Positions 9,062 to 18,676 are shown, numbered from the stretch's first letter. The stretch: DNA of 61,193 nt from Betaproteobacteria bacterium (GCA_009919175.1 RGCL01000010.1:1-61193); one strand, 5' to 3'. Notes: generated by a model from the letters alone, not told the origin. Translations and numbers: made by a program.

Positions 9062-10288
9062 TCAGGCTCCTCTGCGGTTGGATCCGGCCACCAGTTCAAA
9101 GCGGAACAATCGGCACTCGATGGGGCCGTTCCACACCGGCGTGCGGCGCGAGGCCTTCATGCGCATGCGACCGGGCAACTCCAGGTCGGGCGAAAGCACC
9201 CAGGCCTGCCAGCCGGCAAAGTGCTGCTTCCAGTGCGTGGCCAATCGCGCCATGAAGTCCTGACCATCGGCCACCTGGGCATGTTGCCGCGCACCAGCCA
9301 CGCCAGCGGCCTCGATGCGCTCGCCATAGGGCGGATTGAGCACCATCCAGCCAGGTTGCTCGATGGGCGCATTGCGCTGCAAGGCATCACCACCGCGAAA
9401 CTGCGTGGCCTGTGCCACCCCTGCCCGCTCGGCATTGCGGCGCGCAAAGTCAACCATGCGAAAGGCCACGTCGCTGCCAAACACGGGCGCCAAGGGCGCG
9501 TGAATCGCCGCCTGGGCTTGCTCGCGCATCTGCTTCCAGTCGGCCTGGGCAAAGGGCTTCAAGGCTTCAAAACCAAAGCGGCGAAGCAGGCCGGGTGCCA
9601 TGCCACAGGCCACTTGCGCGGCTTCGATGACCAGCGTGCCGCTGCCGCAGCACGGGTCAAACAAGGGCAGGCCTTGTGAAACACCCGAAGGCGCATCGCC
9701 CAAGGGCTGGCTCCAGCCGCTCAAGGCCAGCAGAGCCGAGGCCAGGTTTTCTTTCAGGGGCGCGTCGCCTTTGTCCTCACGCCAGCCGCGCTTGAACAAG
9801 GGCTCGCCCGAGGTGTCGATGGACAGCTGCAAGGTGGACTCTTCCAGGTGCACATGCAAACGCACATCCGGCCGGTGCGTGTCTACATTGGGGCGCTGGC
9901 CGGTGTGCTCGCGAAACCGGTCGGCCACGGCGTCTTTGACGCGCAAGGCCGCAAAGTGGATGCTCTTGAGCGGGCAACGGTTGGCGGTGACATCCACCTT
10001 GAGGCTTCGCCGCACGTCAAACCACGTCTCCCAGGCCACACCCAGGGCGGCGGCATACACCTCGTCCTCGTTGCGATAGGGGCCACTGTGCACCTCAATG
10101 AGCACACGCTGCGCCAGGCGCGAATGCAGATTCAGCCGCATGATGCCCACGGCATCGGTGCGCAAGCGCACGCCCGTGCGCTCGATGCGCAGTTGTGACA
10201 TGGGCAGATTCAGGAGGCTGGCCACCTCCGTGGCCAGCACCTCGGACAAGCCCAAAGGCACGGACACATAAACAGAAAAAAGACTCAC
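9062..10288 (-). CDS. THUMP-domain class I RNA methyltransferase (RlmL N-terminal/YpsC type)
   Basis: A 408-residue SAM-dependent methyltransferase of the UPF0020 family. It has a THUMP RNA-binding region in the first 160 residues or so, then DPCCGSGTLVIEAA (SAM binding) and the NPPYGERI motif of N2-guanine methylation. Homologues modify 23S rRNA G2445. The start is a GTG at 10288 that overlaps the rpoN stop (GTGA), with a GAAAGG ribosome binding site inside rpoN. Longer starts would read through rpoN. It is coupled to rpoN. Confidence 0.85.
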   Translation of the reverse strand: MSLFSVYVSVPLGLSEVLATEVASLLNLPMSQLRIERTGVRLRTDAVGIMRLNLHSRLAQRVLIEVHSGPYRNEDEVYAAALGVAWETWFDVRRSLKVDVTANRCPLKSIHFAALRVKDAVADRFREHTGQRPNVDTHRPDVRLHVHLEESTLQLSIDTSGEPLFKRGWREDKGDAPLKENLASALLALSGWSQPLGDAPSGVSQGLPLFDPCCGSGTLVIEAAQVACGMAPGLLRRFGFEALKPFAQADWKQMREQAQAAIHAPLAPVFGSDVAFRMVDFARRNAERAGVAQATQFRGGDALQRNAPIEQPGWMVLNPPYGERIEAAGVAGARQHAQVADGQDFMARLATHWKQHFAGWQAWVLSPDLELPGRMRMKASRRTPVWNGPIECRLFRFELVAGSNRRGA

Positions 10289-11859
10289 AAGACCTTTCGC
10301 AATTGGGTCGGCGCGATGCGCATGGCCTCGCGGTACTTGGCCACGGTGCGGCGCGCGCAATCGATGCCCTGTTCCTTGAGCATGTCGGCAATCTGGTTGT
10401 CCGACAAGGGCTTTTTCGGGTTCTCGCTGGCAATGAACTGCTTGATGAGGGCGCGCACGGCCGTGCTCGATGCATTGTGGCCGCTCTCCGTGCCCAGGCC
10501 CGAGCCAAAGAAGTACTTCAATTCGAAGGTGCCCAGGGGCGTGGCCATGAACTTGGCCGTGGTCACCCGCGAAATGGTGGACTCGTGCATGCCCAGCTCA
10601 TCGGCAATTTCGCGCAGCACCATGGGCTTCATGGCCAGCTCGCCATGCATGAAAAAAGACCGCTGCCGCTGCATGATGGCCTCGCTCACCCGCAAGATGG
10701 TGTCAAAGCGCTGCTGGATGTTCTTGATCATCCAGCGGGCTTCTTGCAATCGCTGCTGCAAGCCTGTGGCCGCCTCGGACTTGCCCGCCCCCTTGAGGGC
10801 ATTGGCATAGTGGTCGTTGACCTTGAGTCGGGGCAGCACATCGGGGTTGAGCTGGACCTTGAAGCGCATGAGGCCGCTGCGGTCCACACCCGCGCGGGTG
10901 ACGATCACATCGGGGATGACCTCTTGGCCTTGCACATCCACAAAGCGCCGACCGGGCTTGGGCTCCAGGCGCGAGATCAGGGTCAGTGCGGCCTTGACCA
11001 GGGCTTCGCTCGCAGCGGTGAGCTGGGCGAGCTTCTTGATGTCGCGCTTGGCCAGCAAGGCCAAGGGCTGCTGCAACATGGCCATCGCCACATCGCGCAC
11101 CGCTGCGGCCTCGTCTTGCAGGCTCATGGCTTGCAGCTGCAAGCGCAGGCACTCGGCCAGGTCGGCTGCGCCCACACCCGTGGGCTCGAGGTGCTGCAAC
11201 AAGCGCCGTGCAACCTCGAATCGGTGCACCAACTCTTCGCGGGTTTCCAGGTCATCGCCCGCGAGGCCTGCGGCCAGCTCCTCCAGCGAGTCGGTGAGGT
11301 AGCCGTCCTCATCGAGCGACTCGATCAAGAAACGCAGCGCCGCCTGGTCCTCTGCGCTCAGGCGCAGGGACAAGGCTTGCTGGTGCAGGAAATCGGTGAG
11401 CGACACATGCTGCCCCCTCAGGTCAGAGGCCGACACATCGTCATCGCCGCTGGCGTTTTTGGCGGGCGCGTCGCCGCCCCATTCGGTGTCATTGGGGGAC
11501 ATGTCCACGCTGCCGTCGCCGTCCCAGCTCTCGGCCACATCGGCGGCCTCGGGCGTGGTGTCCGACACCTGGGACTCTGCGCGCGACTCCTCGCGCAAGT
11601 CACCCACCCCATCGGAGCTGGGGGTCCAGCTCTCTTCCTCGTCACGCTGGGTGGACGCCGCCGCATCGGCCTGGTTGAGGCCAAAGGCCTCGCGCTCTTC
11701 TTCCTCCAGATCCCGCTCGAGGAACGGGTTGTCATCGAGCATGTCCTCGATTTCCTGATTGAGTTCAAGGGTGGAGAGCTGAAGCAGCCGGATGGATTGC
11801 TGCAACTGGGGCGTGAGAGCCAGATGCTGTGAGACGCGGAGGGATAGGCCTTGCTTCAT
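10285..11859 (-). CDS. rpoN: RNA polymerase sigma-54 factor
   Basis: The alternative sigma factor that recognises -24/-12 promoters and needs enhancer-binding proteins. The 524-residue protein has the glutamine-rich activator region I (MKQGLSLRVSQHLALTPQLQ), an acidic stretch at about 50-150, the core-binding region, a helix-turn-helix, and the RpoN box ARRTVAKYRE at 502-511. It lies 15 bases after lptB in the lptA-lptB-rpoN order usual for proteobacteria. The hpf-ptsN-hprK genes that often follow are instead at 35-37 kb. Confidence 0.97.
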   Translation of the reverse strand: MKQGLSLRVSQHLALTPQLQQSIRLLQLSTLELNQEIEDMLDDNPFLERDLEEEEREAFGLNQADAAASTQRDEEESWTPSSDGVGDLREESRAESQVSDTTPEAADVAESWDGDGSVDMSPNDTEWGGDAPAKNASGDDDVSASDLRGQHVSLTDFLHQQALSLRLSAEDQAALRFLIESLDEDGYLTDSLEELAAGLAGDDLETREELVHRFEVARRLLQHLEPTGVGAADLAECLRLQLQAMSLQDEAAAVRDVAMAMLQQPLALLAKRDIKKLAQLTAASEALVKAALTLISRLEPKPGRRFVDVQGQEVIPDVIVTRAGVDRSGLMRFKVQLNPDVLPRLKVNDHYANALKGAGKSEAATGLQQRLQEARWMIKNIQQRFDTILRVSEAIMQRQRSFFMHGELAMKPMVLREIADELGMHESTISRVTTAKFMATPLGTFELKYFFGSGLGTESGHNASSTAVRALIKQFIASENPKKPLSDNQIADMLKEQGIDCARRTVAKYREAMRIAPTQLRKVL

Positions 11860-11874
11860 GGTCGAATGACAACG

Positions 11875-12636
11875 TCACATTCGGAAATGTTCGCCCAGAT
11901 AGACCCGGCGTACATCGGGGTTCTCGACGATTTCAGTGGGCTTGCCCGCAGCCAGGACACGCCCTTCGTTGATGATGGCCGCGCGGTCACAAATGCCCAG
12001 GGTTTCACGCACATTGTGATCGGTGATGAGCACACCAATGCCCCTGGACTTGAGAAAGGCAATGATGCGCTGGATCTCGATGACCGCAATCGGGTCAATG
12101 CCCGCAAAGGGTTCGTCGAGCAAAATGAATCGGGGGTCGGTGGCCAAGGCGCGGGCGATCTCGACGCGGCGGCGTTCGCCGCCTGAGAGCGCCACAGCCG
12201 GCGAAGCCCCCAGGTGATCCACGCGCAAGTCTTTGAGCAACTGCTGCAAGCGGTCTTCCACCCAGTCGGGTGAGCGCAGCTGCCCTTGCTCGTCCCTTTG
12301 CAGCTGCAAAACGGCCCTGACGTTGTCTTGCACATTGAGCTTGCGAAAGATGGATGCCTCTTGCGGCAAATACCCCAGCCCCATGCGGGCACGCTGATGA
12401 ATGGGCATGTGCTGAATGGCTTGGCCATCGATGGTGATTTGCCCGCCATCGGATCGCACCAGACCCACGATCATGTAGAACGATGTGGTCTTGCCCGCGC
12501 CATTGGGGCCAAGCAAGCCCACCACCTCGGAGGGGCTGACTTCAATGGAGACATCATGGACCACGGTGCGACTGCCATACGACTTTTTCAGGTTGCGAGC
12601 CTGCAAGGCGTGGGAGCGGGGGGTGGCCTCGGTCAT
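11875..12636 (-). CDS. lptB: Lipopolysaccharide export ATP-binding protein LptB
   Basis: The ATPase of the LptB2FG exporter that pulls LPS from the inner membrane. The 253-residue ABC protein has Walker A GPNGAGKT at 43-50, Q-loop, signature LSGGERRR, Walker B FILLDEPFAG and a D-loop. It overlaps lptA by four bases (ATGA). LptF, LptG and LptC are not in this window. Confidence 0.96.
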   Translation of the reverse strand: MTEATPRSHALQARNLKKSYGSRTVVHDVSIEVSPSEVVGLLGPNGAGKTTSFYMIVGLVRSDGGQITIDGQAIQHMPIHQRARMGLGYLPQEASIFRKLNVQDNVRAVLQLQRDEQGQLRSPDWVEDRLQQLLKDLRVDHLGASPAVALSGGERRRVEIARALATDPRFILLDEPFAGIDPIAVIEIQRIIAFLKSRGIGVLITDHNVRETLGICDRAAIINEGRVLAAGKPTEIVENPDVRRVYLGEHFRM

Positions 12637-13205
12637 GGCTGGTTTTGACGTTTGGGGGTCAACACGGCACGCACCCGGTTGGAGGCTTTGTCGCCGCGAT
12701 TGTCGTTGCCCGAAAAAATCGAAAACTGGTCTTTGGGGTTTTCGTAGACGATGCGCTCGCCGGTGAATTCGTCGTTGAGTTGCGTGCCCATGTAGCGGCG
12801 CAAGCGCGCATCGCGGATGAGGGTCACCACATCGGCTTTGCCGTCGTATTCGATGCGATCGGCCTGGCCTTCAATCCACTCGTTCACACCCTCGCGCTTT
12901 TGGCGATAAAAGGCTTTCTCGCCTGGCTTGGGAATCACCAGACCAAATTGAAAACCCTGGGGATCCTCGCGCACTTCGATGCGGTCGCCCTTGAGGATGA
13001 GCGTGCCCTTGGTGAGCACCACCCGCCCCACAAAGACGCTGACTTGACGCAGGTCGTCGTGATCGAGCCGGTCGGACTCCACATTCATGGGTTTGTCGCG
13101 GTCAGCCCGCTCGGCCCAAGCAACCACGGGCGTCAAAGCAACCAGACCTGCGAGGGTGAGGCACGCTAGAAAAATACGCGGCACAGAATTTGCTCGAAGT
13201 TTCAC
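12633..13205 (-). CDS. lptA: Lipopolysaccharide transport periplasmic protein LptA
   Basis: The periplasmic bridge protein that carries LPS from LptC to the outer-membrane LptDE complex. The 190-residue protein has an N-terminal signal peptide (hydrophobic core IFLACLTLAGLVAL, AWA cleavage site near residue 31) and an OstA-like domain. The start is a GTG at 13203-13205 without a visible ribosome binding site; TACAAT lies 6 bases upstream. It leads lptA-lptB-rpoN. The usual upstream lptC and kdsC genes are absent, and dsbA lies there instead. Confidence 0.93.
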   Translation of the reverse strand: MKLRANSVPRIFLACLTLAGLVALTPVVAWAERADRDKPMNVESDRLDHDDLRQVSVFVGRVVLTKGTLILKGDRIEVREDPQGFQFGLVIPKPGEKAFYRQKREGVNEWIEGQADRIEYDGKADVVTLIRDARLRRYMGTQLNDEFTGERIVYENPKDQFSIFSGNDNRGDKASNRVRAVLTPKRQNQP

Positions 13206-13211
13206 GCCGCC

Positions 13212-13217
13212 ATTGTA
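13212..13217 (-). promoter_or_regulatory. -10-like element of lptA, leaderless geometry
   Basis: TACAAT on the minus strand ends 6 bases before the lptA GTG. No good -35 hexamer is seen at 16-18 bases, and no ribosome binding site is visible in the six bases. If used, the mRNA would begin at the start codon. Confidence 0.35.
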
Positions 13218-13256
13218 GGTGGGGAAACGCAGCCTGGAACGGGAATTGCGTAGGGC

Positions 13257-13883
13257 TTATCGAATTTGTTTGACCAGGTGGTCCACCACCTGCAAAGCCC
13301 GGCTCATGCTCCCTGCCAAGCCGCCGTCGACATAAAAGCGCCCGGCCACGCCCAGGGCGGGAACGCCCTCGACCTGATAGGCCTCCTGGAGCTGGGCAGC
13401 GCGCTTGGCTTTGCCCGCCACCCCAAACGAATTGAAGGTGGTCTCGAAGGCGGCGCGATCCAGGCCTTGCTTGGCCACCCATTCAAAAATCGACTGGGGG
13501 GTGGTCAGGGGATTGCGTTCCACGTGGATGGCGTGAAAGACCTTGCCATGGAGCTTGGGCAATTGGCCCATGGCATCGAGGCTGTAATACAGGCGTTGCT
13601 GGGGCTCGAAGTCGGCACGGAATCGCACGGGCACGCGCTTGAAGTCCACCGTGGGGGGGAGCTTGCCCAGCCAGGCATTGAGCTCGGGCTCAAAGGCATT
13701 GCAGTGCGGGCAGCTGTACCAGAAGAACTCCACCACCTCCACCTTGCCTTTGTCCGACTCCACCGGGGCGCGCTGCTTGAGGGCCAGGTAGTCCTTGCCC
13801 TCCTTGAATGCCTCAGGCGCAGACCAAGCGGGTGCGGTGGCACAGGCAGCCAGAGCAGACACCACAAATTGACGACGTTCCAT
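13257..13883 (-). CDS. dsbA: Thiol:disulfide interchange protein DsbA
   Basis: Introduces disulfide bonds into periplasmic proteins. The 208-residue thioredoxin-fold protein has the active site CPHC at about 58-61, a signal-peptide-like N-terminus (ERRQFVVSALAACATAPAWS) with an AWS cleavage region, and the cis-proline loop in EGVPALGVAGRF. It follows the SPOR protein and precedes lptA in the same direction. Its oxidising partner DsbB is not seen here. Confidence 0.94.
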   Translation of the reverse strand: MERRQFVVSALAACATAPAWSAPEAFKEGKDYLALKQRAPVESDKGKVEVVEFFWYSCPHCNAFEPELNAWLGKLPPTVDFKRVPVRFRADFEPQQRLYYSLDAMGQLPKLHGKVFHAIHVERNPLTTPQSIFEWVAKQGLDRAAFETTFNSFGVAGKAKRAAQLQEAYQVEGVPALGVAGRFYVDGGLAGSMSRALQVVDHLVKQIR

Positions 13884-13906
13884 GTGAAAGGCTCCCCAGT
13901 TGACGG

Positions 13907-14605
13907 TTAACGCTGCACCCTGACCAGGGCGGCGTCGATTTTGATGGACTTGAATTTGACTTGCACTGCCTCGGCCTCTTCTTTGGTGGACAAGGGACCG
14001 ACGCGAACCCGATACACCATGCGGCCGGCTTGCTCACGTTCGGTGACCTTGGTGTCAAAGCCTTGTTGCTGCAATTTGGCACTCAGGGCATCGGCATCGG
14101 CCTGGGTGCGGAATGCGCCCGCCTGGACAAAGTAGTTGAAGGGGTCAGAGGCCTGGACCCGCGAGCGCGCGAACGCGCCCAAAGGATCATTGGCCGCATC
14201 GGGGTCAGAGGCATTGGTGGGGGCAGGCGGCACATTCGCCCCATCGGGCGGCAGCACCGGACCAGCAGCCGGGGCTGGCGCGGGCGTGGGTGAACTGGCA
14301 GGGACGGGCAACTTGGTGGCCTGGGCATCGGCCTCACTGCCCTCATCGCCTTTTTTCTGCGGGCGGGGCGCATTGCGACCATAGAGGGGCGCATTGGGGT
14401 CCCAATCCTTATTGCGCTTGGCTTCGGCGGCTTCTTCGCCAGGATCCCGACTCACGCCCTTGTCCACGAACGGGATGGGCACTTTGCTCACATAAATGGC
14501 CACCACAAACGCCACAGCCAAGCCCACCAGCAAACCAATCACGAGGCCGAGAAACGTGCCGCCGCGCTGATTGCCAAAGAAAGAGTGGGATGGTGAAGAG
14601 CTCAT
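13907..14605 (-). CDS. SPOR-domain inner-membrane protein
   Basis: A 232-residue protein with a single transmembrane segment near residues 20-42 (TFLGLVIGLLVGLAVAFVVA), a proline- and alanine-rich periplasmic linker, and a SPOR domain in the last 80 residues, which binds denuded peptidoglycan at the division site. I chose the start at ATG 14603-14605 (MSSSPSHSFFG). Proteins of this shape between argS and dsbA are widespread in Burkholderiales. The specific division or cell-wall function is not known from sequence. Confidence 0.85.
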   Translation of the reverse strand: MSSSPSHSFFGNQRGGTFLGLVIGLLVGLAVAFVVAIYVSKVPIPFVDKGVSRDPGEEAAEAKRNKDWDPNAPLYGRNAPRPQKKGDEGSEADAQATKLPVPASSPTPAPAPAAGPVLPPDGANVPPAPTNASDPDAANDPLGAFARSRVQASDPFNYFVQAGAFRTQADADALSAKLQQQGFDTKVTEREQAGRMVYRVRVGPLSTKEEAEAVQVKFKSIKIDAALVRVQR

Positions 14606-14659
14606 GGTGGGTCTGTTGCTGGGCAGCCTGATCACTGAAACGTGCTTGCGTGGCGCGGG

Positions 14660-16357
14660 TCACATCCGATCGGGCGCCGAAACGCCCAACATGGCCAATC
14701 CGTTTCGCAAGACCTGCGCCGTGGCGGCAACCAGCGCCAAGCGGGCCGACTGCACCTGGGCATTGTCCACCAGAATGCGTTCGGCGTCGTAGTAGCTGTG
14801 ATAGGCCGCAGCGAGGTTGCGCAAATAAAAAGTCACATCGTGCGGCGCCACATCGGCGGCGGCCTCACGCAGCATGTCGGGGTACTTGGCCAGCTCCAGC
14901 ATCAAGGCCTGGGCGGCAGGCGAGTCCAGCGGCGAGAGGTCCACCTCGGCCAAGGCAGTGTTGGCCTGGACGCCTTCGGGCAAGCCCTGGCGCAAGACCG
15001 AGCCAATCCGTGCGTGCGCGTACTGCACGTAGTAGACGGGGTTGTCATTGTTCTTTTGCACCGCCAGGTCCACGTCAAAGACGTATTCCGTGTCGGGCTT
15101 GCGGCTGAGCAGGAAAAACCGCACCGCATCTTTGCTGGTCCATTCGATGAGGTCGCGCAAGGTCACATAGCTGCCCGCGCGCTTGGAGATCTTGACCTCT
15201 TGCCCGCCGCGCATGACACGCACCATGGTGTGCAACACATAGCCGGGGTAGTCGGTGGGCACCGCCAGCGATAAGGTCTTGGCCGCGGCCTGCAAGCCCG
15301 CACGCACCCGCGCAATGGTGCCGTGGTGGTCTGTGCCCTGGATGTTGACGACCTTGGTAAAGCCACGGCGCCACTTGGAGAGGTGGTAGGCCACATCGGG
15401 CACAAAGTAGGTGTAGCCGCCATCGCTTTTGCGCATGACGCGGTCTTTGTCATCGCCAAAGTCGGTGCTGCGCAGCCACAGCGCGCCGTCTTGCTCGTAG
15501 GTGTGGCCCGAGGCCTTCATGGCGTTCACGGCCTCTTCCACCTGCCCCGAGGTGTACAGGCTGGACTCCAAATAGTATTGGTCAAAGCGAACCGCAAAGG
15601 CCTGCAAGTCCAGGTCCTGCTCGTGGCGCAGATAAGCCACGGCGAACTGGCGAATGCCATCGAGGTCGTTCACATCACCGCTGGCGGTGAATGCGCGGTC
15701 GTCGGCCTGCACGGTTTGTTTGGCCAGAAAGTCGTTGGCAATGTCCTGGATGTAGTCGCCGTTGTAGGCCGCCTCAGGCCATTGGGGGTCGCCAGGCTTG
15801 ACGCCTTGCGCACGCAACTGGGTGCTGCGCGCGAGGGTGTCGATCTGCACGCCCGCATCGTTGTAATAAAACTCGCGATGCACCTGCCAGCCCTGGCTTT
15901 GCAGCAGATTGCAAATCGCGTCCCCCAGCGCAGCCTGCCTGCCATGCCCCACATGCAGTGGCCCCGTGGGGTTGGCCGAGACAAACTCCACCAGGACACG
16001 TTCACCACGCGGCGCTTGAAGCCCATAGGCCTCGCCCTGGGCCAGGACCTCGCGCACGACGTGTTGCTTGGCGCTGGGCTTGAGGCGCAAATTGATGAAG
16101 CCCGGTCCTGCGATCTCGGTGTGCTCGACCCAGGCCTTGAAGCCCTCGCAGGCAGTCAAGGCCGCGATGAGCTGCTCGGCCACGGCACGCGGTGGCAATT
16201 TCAGGGGCTTGGCCAGCGGCATGGCCGCCGTGATGGCCCAGTCGCCATGCGCGGCCACCTTGGGGGATTCCAGTGCGGCTTGCGCCCCGGCGCCCGGGTG
16301 GAGTTGATCAAGACAAGTGGCCAGATCGGCCAGGAGTTGGGCTTTCACACGTTGCAT
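14660..16357 (-). CDS. argS: Arginyl-tRNA synthetase
   Basis: Charges tRNA-Arg. The 565-residue class I synthetase has the HIGH-type motif HVGH at about residue 135 ([11 protein letters not shown]) and a KMSKS-like KISKR in [12 protein letters not shown], plus a DALR anticodon-binding end. The start is ATG 16355-16357 ([15 protein letters not shown]), because the longer frame reaches into the divergent gene. TAGAAT lies 7 bases upstream with no ribosome binding site. It heads the leftward run argS-SPOR-dsbA-lptA. Confidence 0.97.
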   Translation of the reverse strand: MQRVKAQLLADLATCLDQLHPGAGAQAALESPKVAAHGDWAITAAMPLAKPLKLPPRAVAEQLIAALTACEGFKAWVEHTEIAGPGFINLRLKPSAKQHVVREVLAQGEAYGLQAPRGERVLVEFVSANPTGPLHVGHGRQAALGDAICNLLQSQGWQVHREFYYNDAGVQIDTLARSTQLRAQGVKPGDPQWPEAAYNGDYIQDIANDFLAKQTVQADDRAFTASGDVNDLDGIRQFAVAYLRHEQDLDLQAFAVRFDQYYLESSLYTSGQVEEAVNAMKASGHTYEQDGALWLRSTDFGDDKDRVMRKSDGGYTYFVPDVAYHLSKWRRGFTKVVNIQGTDHHGTIARVRAGLQAAAKTLSLAVPTDYPGYVLHTMVRVMRGGQEVKISKRAGSYVTLRDLIEWTSKDAVRFFLLSRKPDTEYVFDVDLAVQKNNDNPVYYVQYAHARIGSVLRQGLPEGVQANTALAEVDLSPLDSPAAQALMLELAKYPDMLREAAADVAPHDVTFYLRNLAAAYHSYYDAERILVDNAQVQSARLALVAATAQVLRNGLAMLGVSAPDRM

Positions 16358-16364
16358 GCGGGCG

Positions 16365-16370
16365 ATTCTA
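16365..16370 (-). promoter_or_regulatory. -10-like element of argS, leaderless geometry
   Basis: TAGAAT on the minus strand, five of six bases of the sigma-70 consensus, ends 7 bases before the argS ATG. The spacer CGCCCGC has no ribosome binding site. A -35 hexamer is not obvious in the GC-rich bases upstream. The divergent glycosyltransferase gene has CATGAT 6 bases before its ATG. Confidence 0.4.
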
Positions 16371-16373
16371 AGG

Positions 16374-16403
16374 TTGGGGTGGACCTCAGCCCCATGGCAT
16401 GAT
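16374..16403 (+). promoter_or_regulatory. Possible promoter of the glycosyltransferase gene
   Basis: TTGGGG (16374-16379) and CATGAT (16398-16403) are 18 bases apart. CATGAT ends 6 bases before the ATG at 16410 and no ribosome binding site follows. The elements match the consensus only partly. Confidence 0.3.
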
Positions 16404-16409
16404 TGCGCC

Positions 16410-17387
16410 ATGCAAACGCCAGACCGCACCGCCTTCACCCCCAGCCTCACTTGCGTCATGCCGGCCTACAACGAAGCGGTCAACCTGGACCGTGTGGTGC
16501 CCCTGGTGCTCCAAGCCCTCCTGGCCCTCTCGCCCAGGGTCGAAATCATTTTGGTGGACGATGGCAGCTCCGATGCCACCGGCGAGGTGATGGAGCGCCT
16601 GAGCCAGGCGCATGCCCAGGTGGTGTCGCTGGGCTTGTCGCGCAACTTTGGCAAAGAAGCGGCCTTGTCAGCGGGCATTGATGCCGCAGCCGGCGACGTG
16701 GTCTTTCTCATGGATTCAGATGGCCAACACCCGGTGAGCCTGCTGCCCGAGATGCTCAGCCACTGGCGACAAGGGGCCGATGTGGTGTATGCCGTTCGCC
16801 ATACCCGACACGATCAGTCTTCACTGCATGCCTGGCTCACGGGTTGGTTTTACCGTTTGATCAACACGGGCTCGCGGGTCAAGATCCCAGCGCATGCGGG
16901 CGACTTTCGTCTGCTCGACCGCAGTGTGGTCAATGCCCTCAAGACGCTGCCCGAGACCAATCGCTTCATGAAAGGCTTGTATGCCTGGGTGGGGTATCGC
17001 AGCGTGGCCTTGCCCTATGAGCCGTTGGACCGAATGGGCGGGACCACCTCGTTTGGCCTCATGGGCGGTTTGTCGCTGGCTGTCACCGGGTTGGTCTCGT
17101 TTTCTGTGCTGCCTCTGCGGCTGCTTGCGCTGGTGGGCTTGCTGGTGTCGCTCTTTGCGCTGGGCTACGGCGCCTGGGTGATCTTTGAATATTTCTATTG
17201 GGGCATTGATGTGCCCGGCTATGCCACTTTGGTGGTGGCACTGATGTTCTTCAGCGGGGTGCAATTGCTGGGGCTGGGCTTGCTCGCCGAATACATTGGC
17301 CGCATATATGAAGAAGTCAAACGGCGACCCCGTTACCTGGTGCGCTCCCGCAGCGGCCAGGGCCTGACGGACCACACACCGGACTGA
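16410..17387 (+). CDS. Family 2 glycosyltransferase with C-terminal membrane anchor (DPM1/ArnC/GtrB type)
   Basis: A 325-residue protein with the GT-A fold: [20 protein letters not shown], and the metal-binding DSD in [10 protein letters not shown]. Two strong transmembrane segments lie in the last 90 residues. Such enzymes transfer a sugar to undecaprenyl phosphate on the inner membrane. It is followed by a GtrA protein 5 bases later, the classic partner that moves the lipid-linked sugar. The start at ATG 16410 is inside the argS upstream region; the longer frame lacks conservation. The sugar and the acceptor are unknown. Confidence 0.88.
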   Translation: MQTPDRTAFTPSLTCVMPAYNEAVNLDRVVPLVLQALLALSPRVEIILVDDGSSDATGEVMERLSQAHAQVVSLGLSRNFGKEAALSAGIDAAAGDVVFLMDSDGQHPVSLLPEMLSHWRQGADVVYAVRHTRHDQSSLHAWLTGWFYRLINTGSRVKIPAHAGDFRLLDRSVVNALKTLPETNRFMKGLYAWVGYRSVALPYEPLDRMGGTTSFGLMGGLSLAVTGLVSFSVLPLRLLALVGLLVSLFALGYGAWVIFEYFYWGIDVPGYATLVVALMFFSGVQLLGLGLLAEYIGRIYEEVKRRPRYLVRSRSGQGLTDHTPD

Positions 17388-17392
17388 ACCCC

Positions 17393-17809
17393 ATGCGCAT
17401 GCTCTCCTCCGGGCTGCTGTTCCTGGCCGTGGGTCTTGCGGCGGCTGTGGTTCATTTCGCCTGCTTTTGGGTCTTCACCCGTGGCGCCTCGCTCAACCCC
17501 TTGCTGGCCAACGCCCTGGCCTTCACTGTGGCCTTTGCCGTGAGCTTTGTGGGGCATCGTCGCTTGAGCTTTGCCGACCACGATCAGCCCCTGCTGCAAA
17601 GCCTGCGACGCTTTGGGGTCACCGCCTTGCTGGGCTTGCTCACCAGCGAAGGGGTGCTGGCCCTGGTCTGGCATGCGCTGGGCTGGCCAGACTGGATGGG
17701 CGTGGTGATGGGGCAAGGCGTGGCGGCGGTGCAAACCTTTGTGCTGGGGCGCTGGTGGGCATTTGCCCGCACCCACCCCGGCACCGATCAACCGCAAGCC
17801 ACGCCGTAG
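17393..17809 (+). CDS. GtrA-like membrane protein
   Basis: A 138-residue protein with four predicted transmembrane segments and the GtrA-type motif NALAFTVAFAVSFVGHRRLSF. GtrA proteins are proposed flippases for polyprenyl-linked sugars made by a neighbouring GtrB-type glycosyltransferase. Here that enzyme is the gene just upstream, 5 bases away. Its 3' end overlaps the convergent deacetylase gene by 22 bases. Confidence 0.85.
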   Translation: MRMLSSGLLFLAVGLAAAVVHFACFWVFTRGASLNPLLANALAFTVAFAVSFVGHRRLSFADHDQPLLQSLRRFGVTALLGLLTSEGVLALVWHALGWPDWMGVVMGQGVAAVQTFVLGRWWAFARTHPGTDQPQATP

Positions 17810-18636
17810 CGTTGGGCCAGGTCAGGCCACTGGGCGCCCGAGAGGAATTCCCATTCGTGCACGCGCGCGGCGCCAATGGCATCGTCGGCATCGGCCACCA
17901 GTGCCGGGTGCACCATCAACACCGCACTGGGCGACTGCACCGAGGCCTGCAGCCACTGCTCCATGTGCGCGGCAAACACGCCAGGTGTTGGGTCAAAGTC
18001 GTAAACCCCGAGCAGCGGGCCACGCAAGCGCAGCGCGCAGGCCTGGGCGCGCTGAGCCAATGCGTGCGCGCCCCAGGCATCGATGACCGAGGCCTTGAGG
18101 CGCTCAGACCACGACGCGGATTGCGTCACCACCACACGGGACCACCGCAGCCAGGGTGCCTGGCTGCCATAGCGGTGGCTGAGGGTGTGCAACAAGGCCT
18201 CACGGATCACCGGGAACTGATGAATGTGCTGATGCCCATCCACATGGCCGGGCGGGGCTTGCCACACCGATTCAAAGGCATCGAGCTGGCGCCCGATCTC
18301 GCGCTCGACGTGAGGCCGGGACAAGCCACGCACAGCAGAGCGCCCCATCAACGCACCCAGGCCCAGGCCATGACCTTGCGCCTGGGCAAACGCACTGGTC
18401 CAGTCCAGATGCAAGCCGATGCTGGCTTGCTGTGCGAACGGCTTGAGGGCGTGGGCATCGCTGGACCAGCGCGGTGAACAGACCATGACGCTGGTGGCAT
18501 GGATGCGCCGCTGCGCGAGCAAACGCACAATGGCCTCGCTCACCGCTTGGCTCGCGGCGTAATCGTCGGCGCACACGCACAGGCCCTGGGGCGCGCAGGC
18601 GTTGGCAGTAGAAGGCGAAGCAGCAGGGTCGGGCAT
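17788..18636 (-). CDS. ChbG/HpnK-family carbohydrate deacetylase
   Basis: A 282-residue YdjC/ChbG-type protein. It has the metal-site motifs CADDYA at 22-27 and HVDGHQHIH at 131-139. Family members remove acetyl groups from diacetylchitobiose or from hopanoid-linked sugars (HpnK). It is convergent with the GtrA gene, overlapping by 22 bases, and divergent from the TDT transporter. No hopanoid genes are seen. With the nearby glycosyltransferase and GtrA it may act on a lipid-linked amino sugar; this is inference. Confidence 0.82.
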   Translation of the reverse strand: MPDPAASPSTANACAPQGLCVCADDYAASQAVSEAIVRLLAQRRIHATSVMVCSPRWSSDAHALKPFAQQASIGLHLDWTSAFAQAQGHGLGLGALMGRSAVRGLSRPHVEREIGRQLDAFESVWQAPPGHVDGHQHIHQFPVIREALLHTLSHRYGSQAPWLRWSRVVVTQSASWSERLKASVIDAWGAHALAQRAQACALRLRGPLLGVYDFDPTPGVFAAHMEQWLQASVQSPSAVLMVHPALVADADDAIGAARVHEWEFLSGAQWPDLAQRYGVACG

Positions 18637-18676
18637 GAGGGTGTCACAGGTGACGCGTTGGCCGCATTTTCACCCC

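Noticed and set aside
8658-9062. PIN gene as a toxin-antitoxin pair
   Set aside because: No antitoxin-sized frame is adjacent; the neighbours are core genes.
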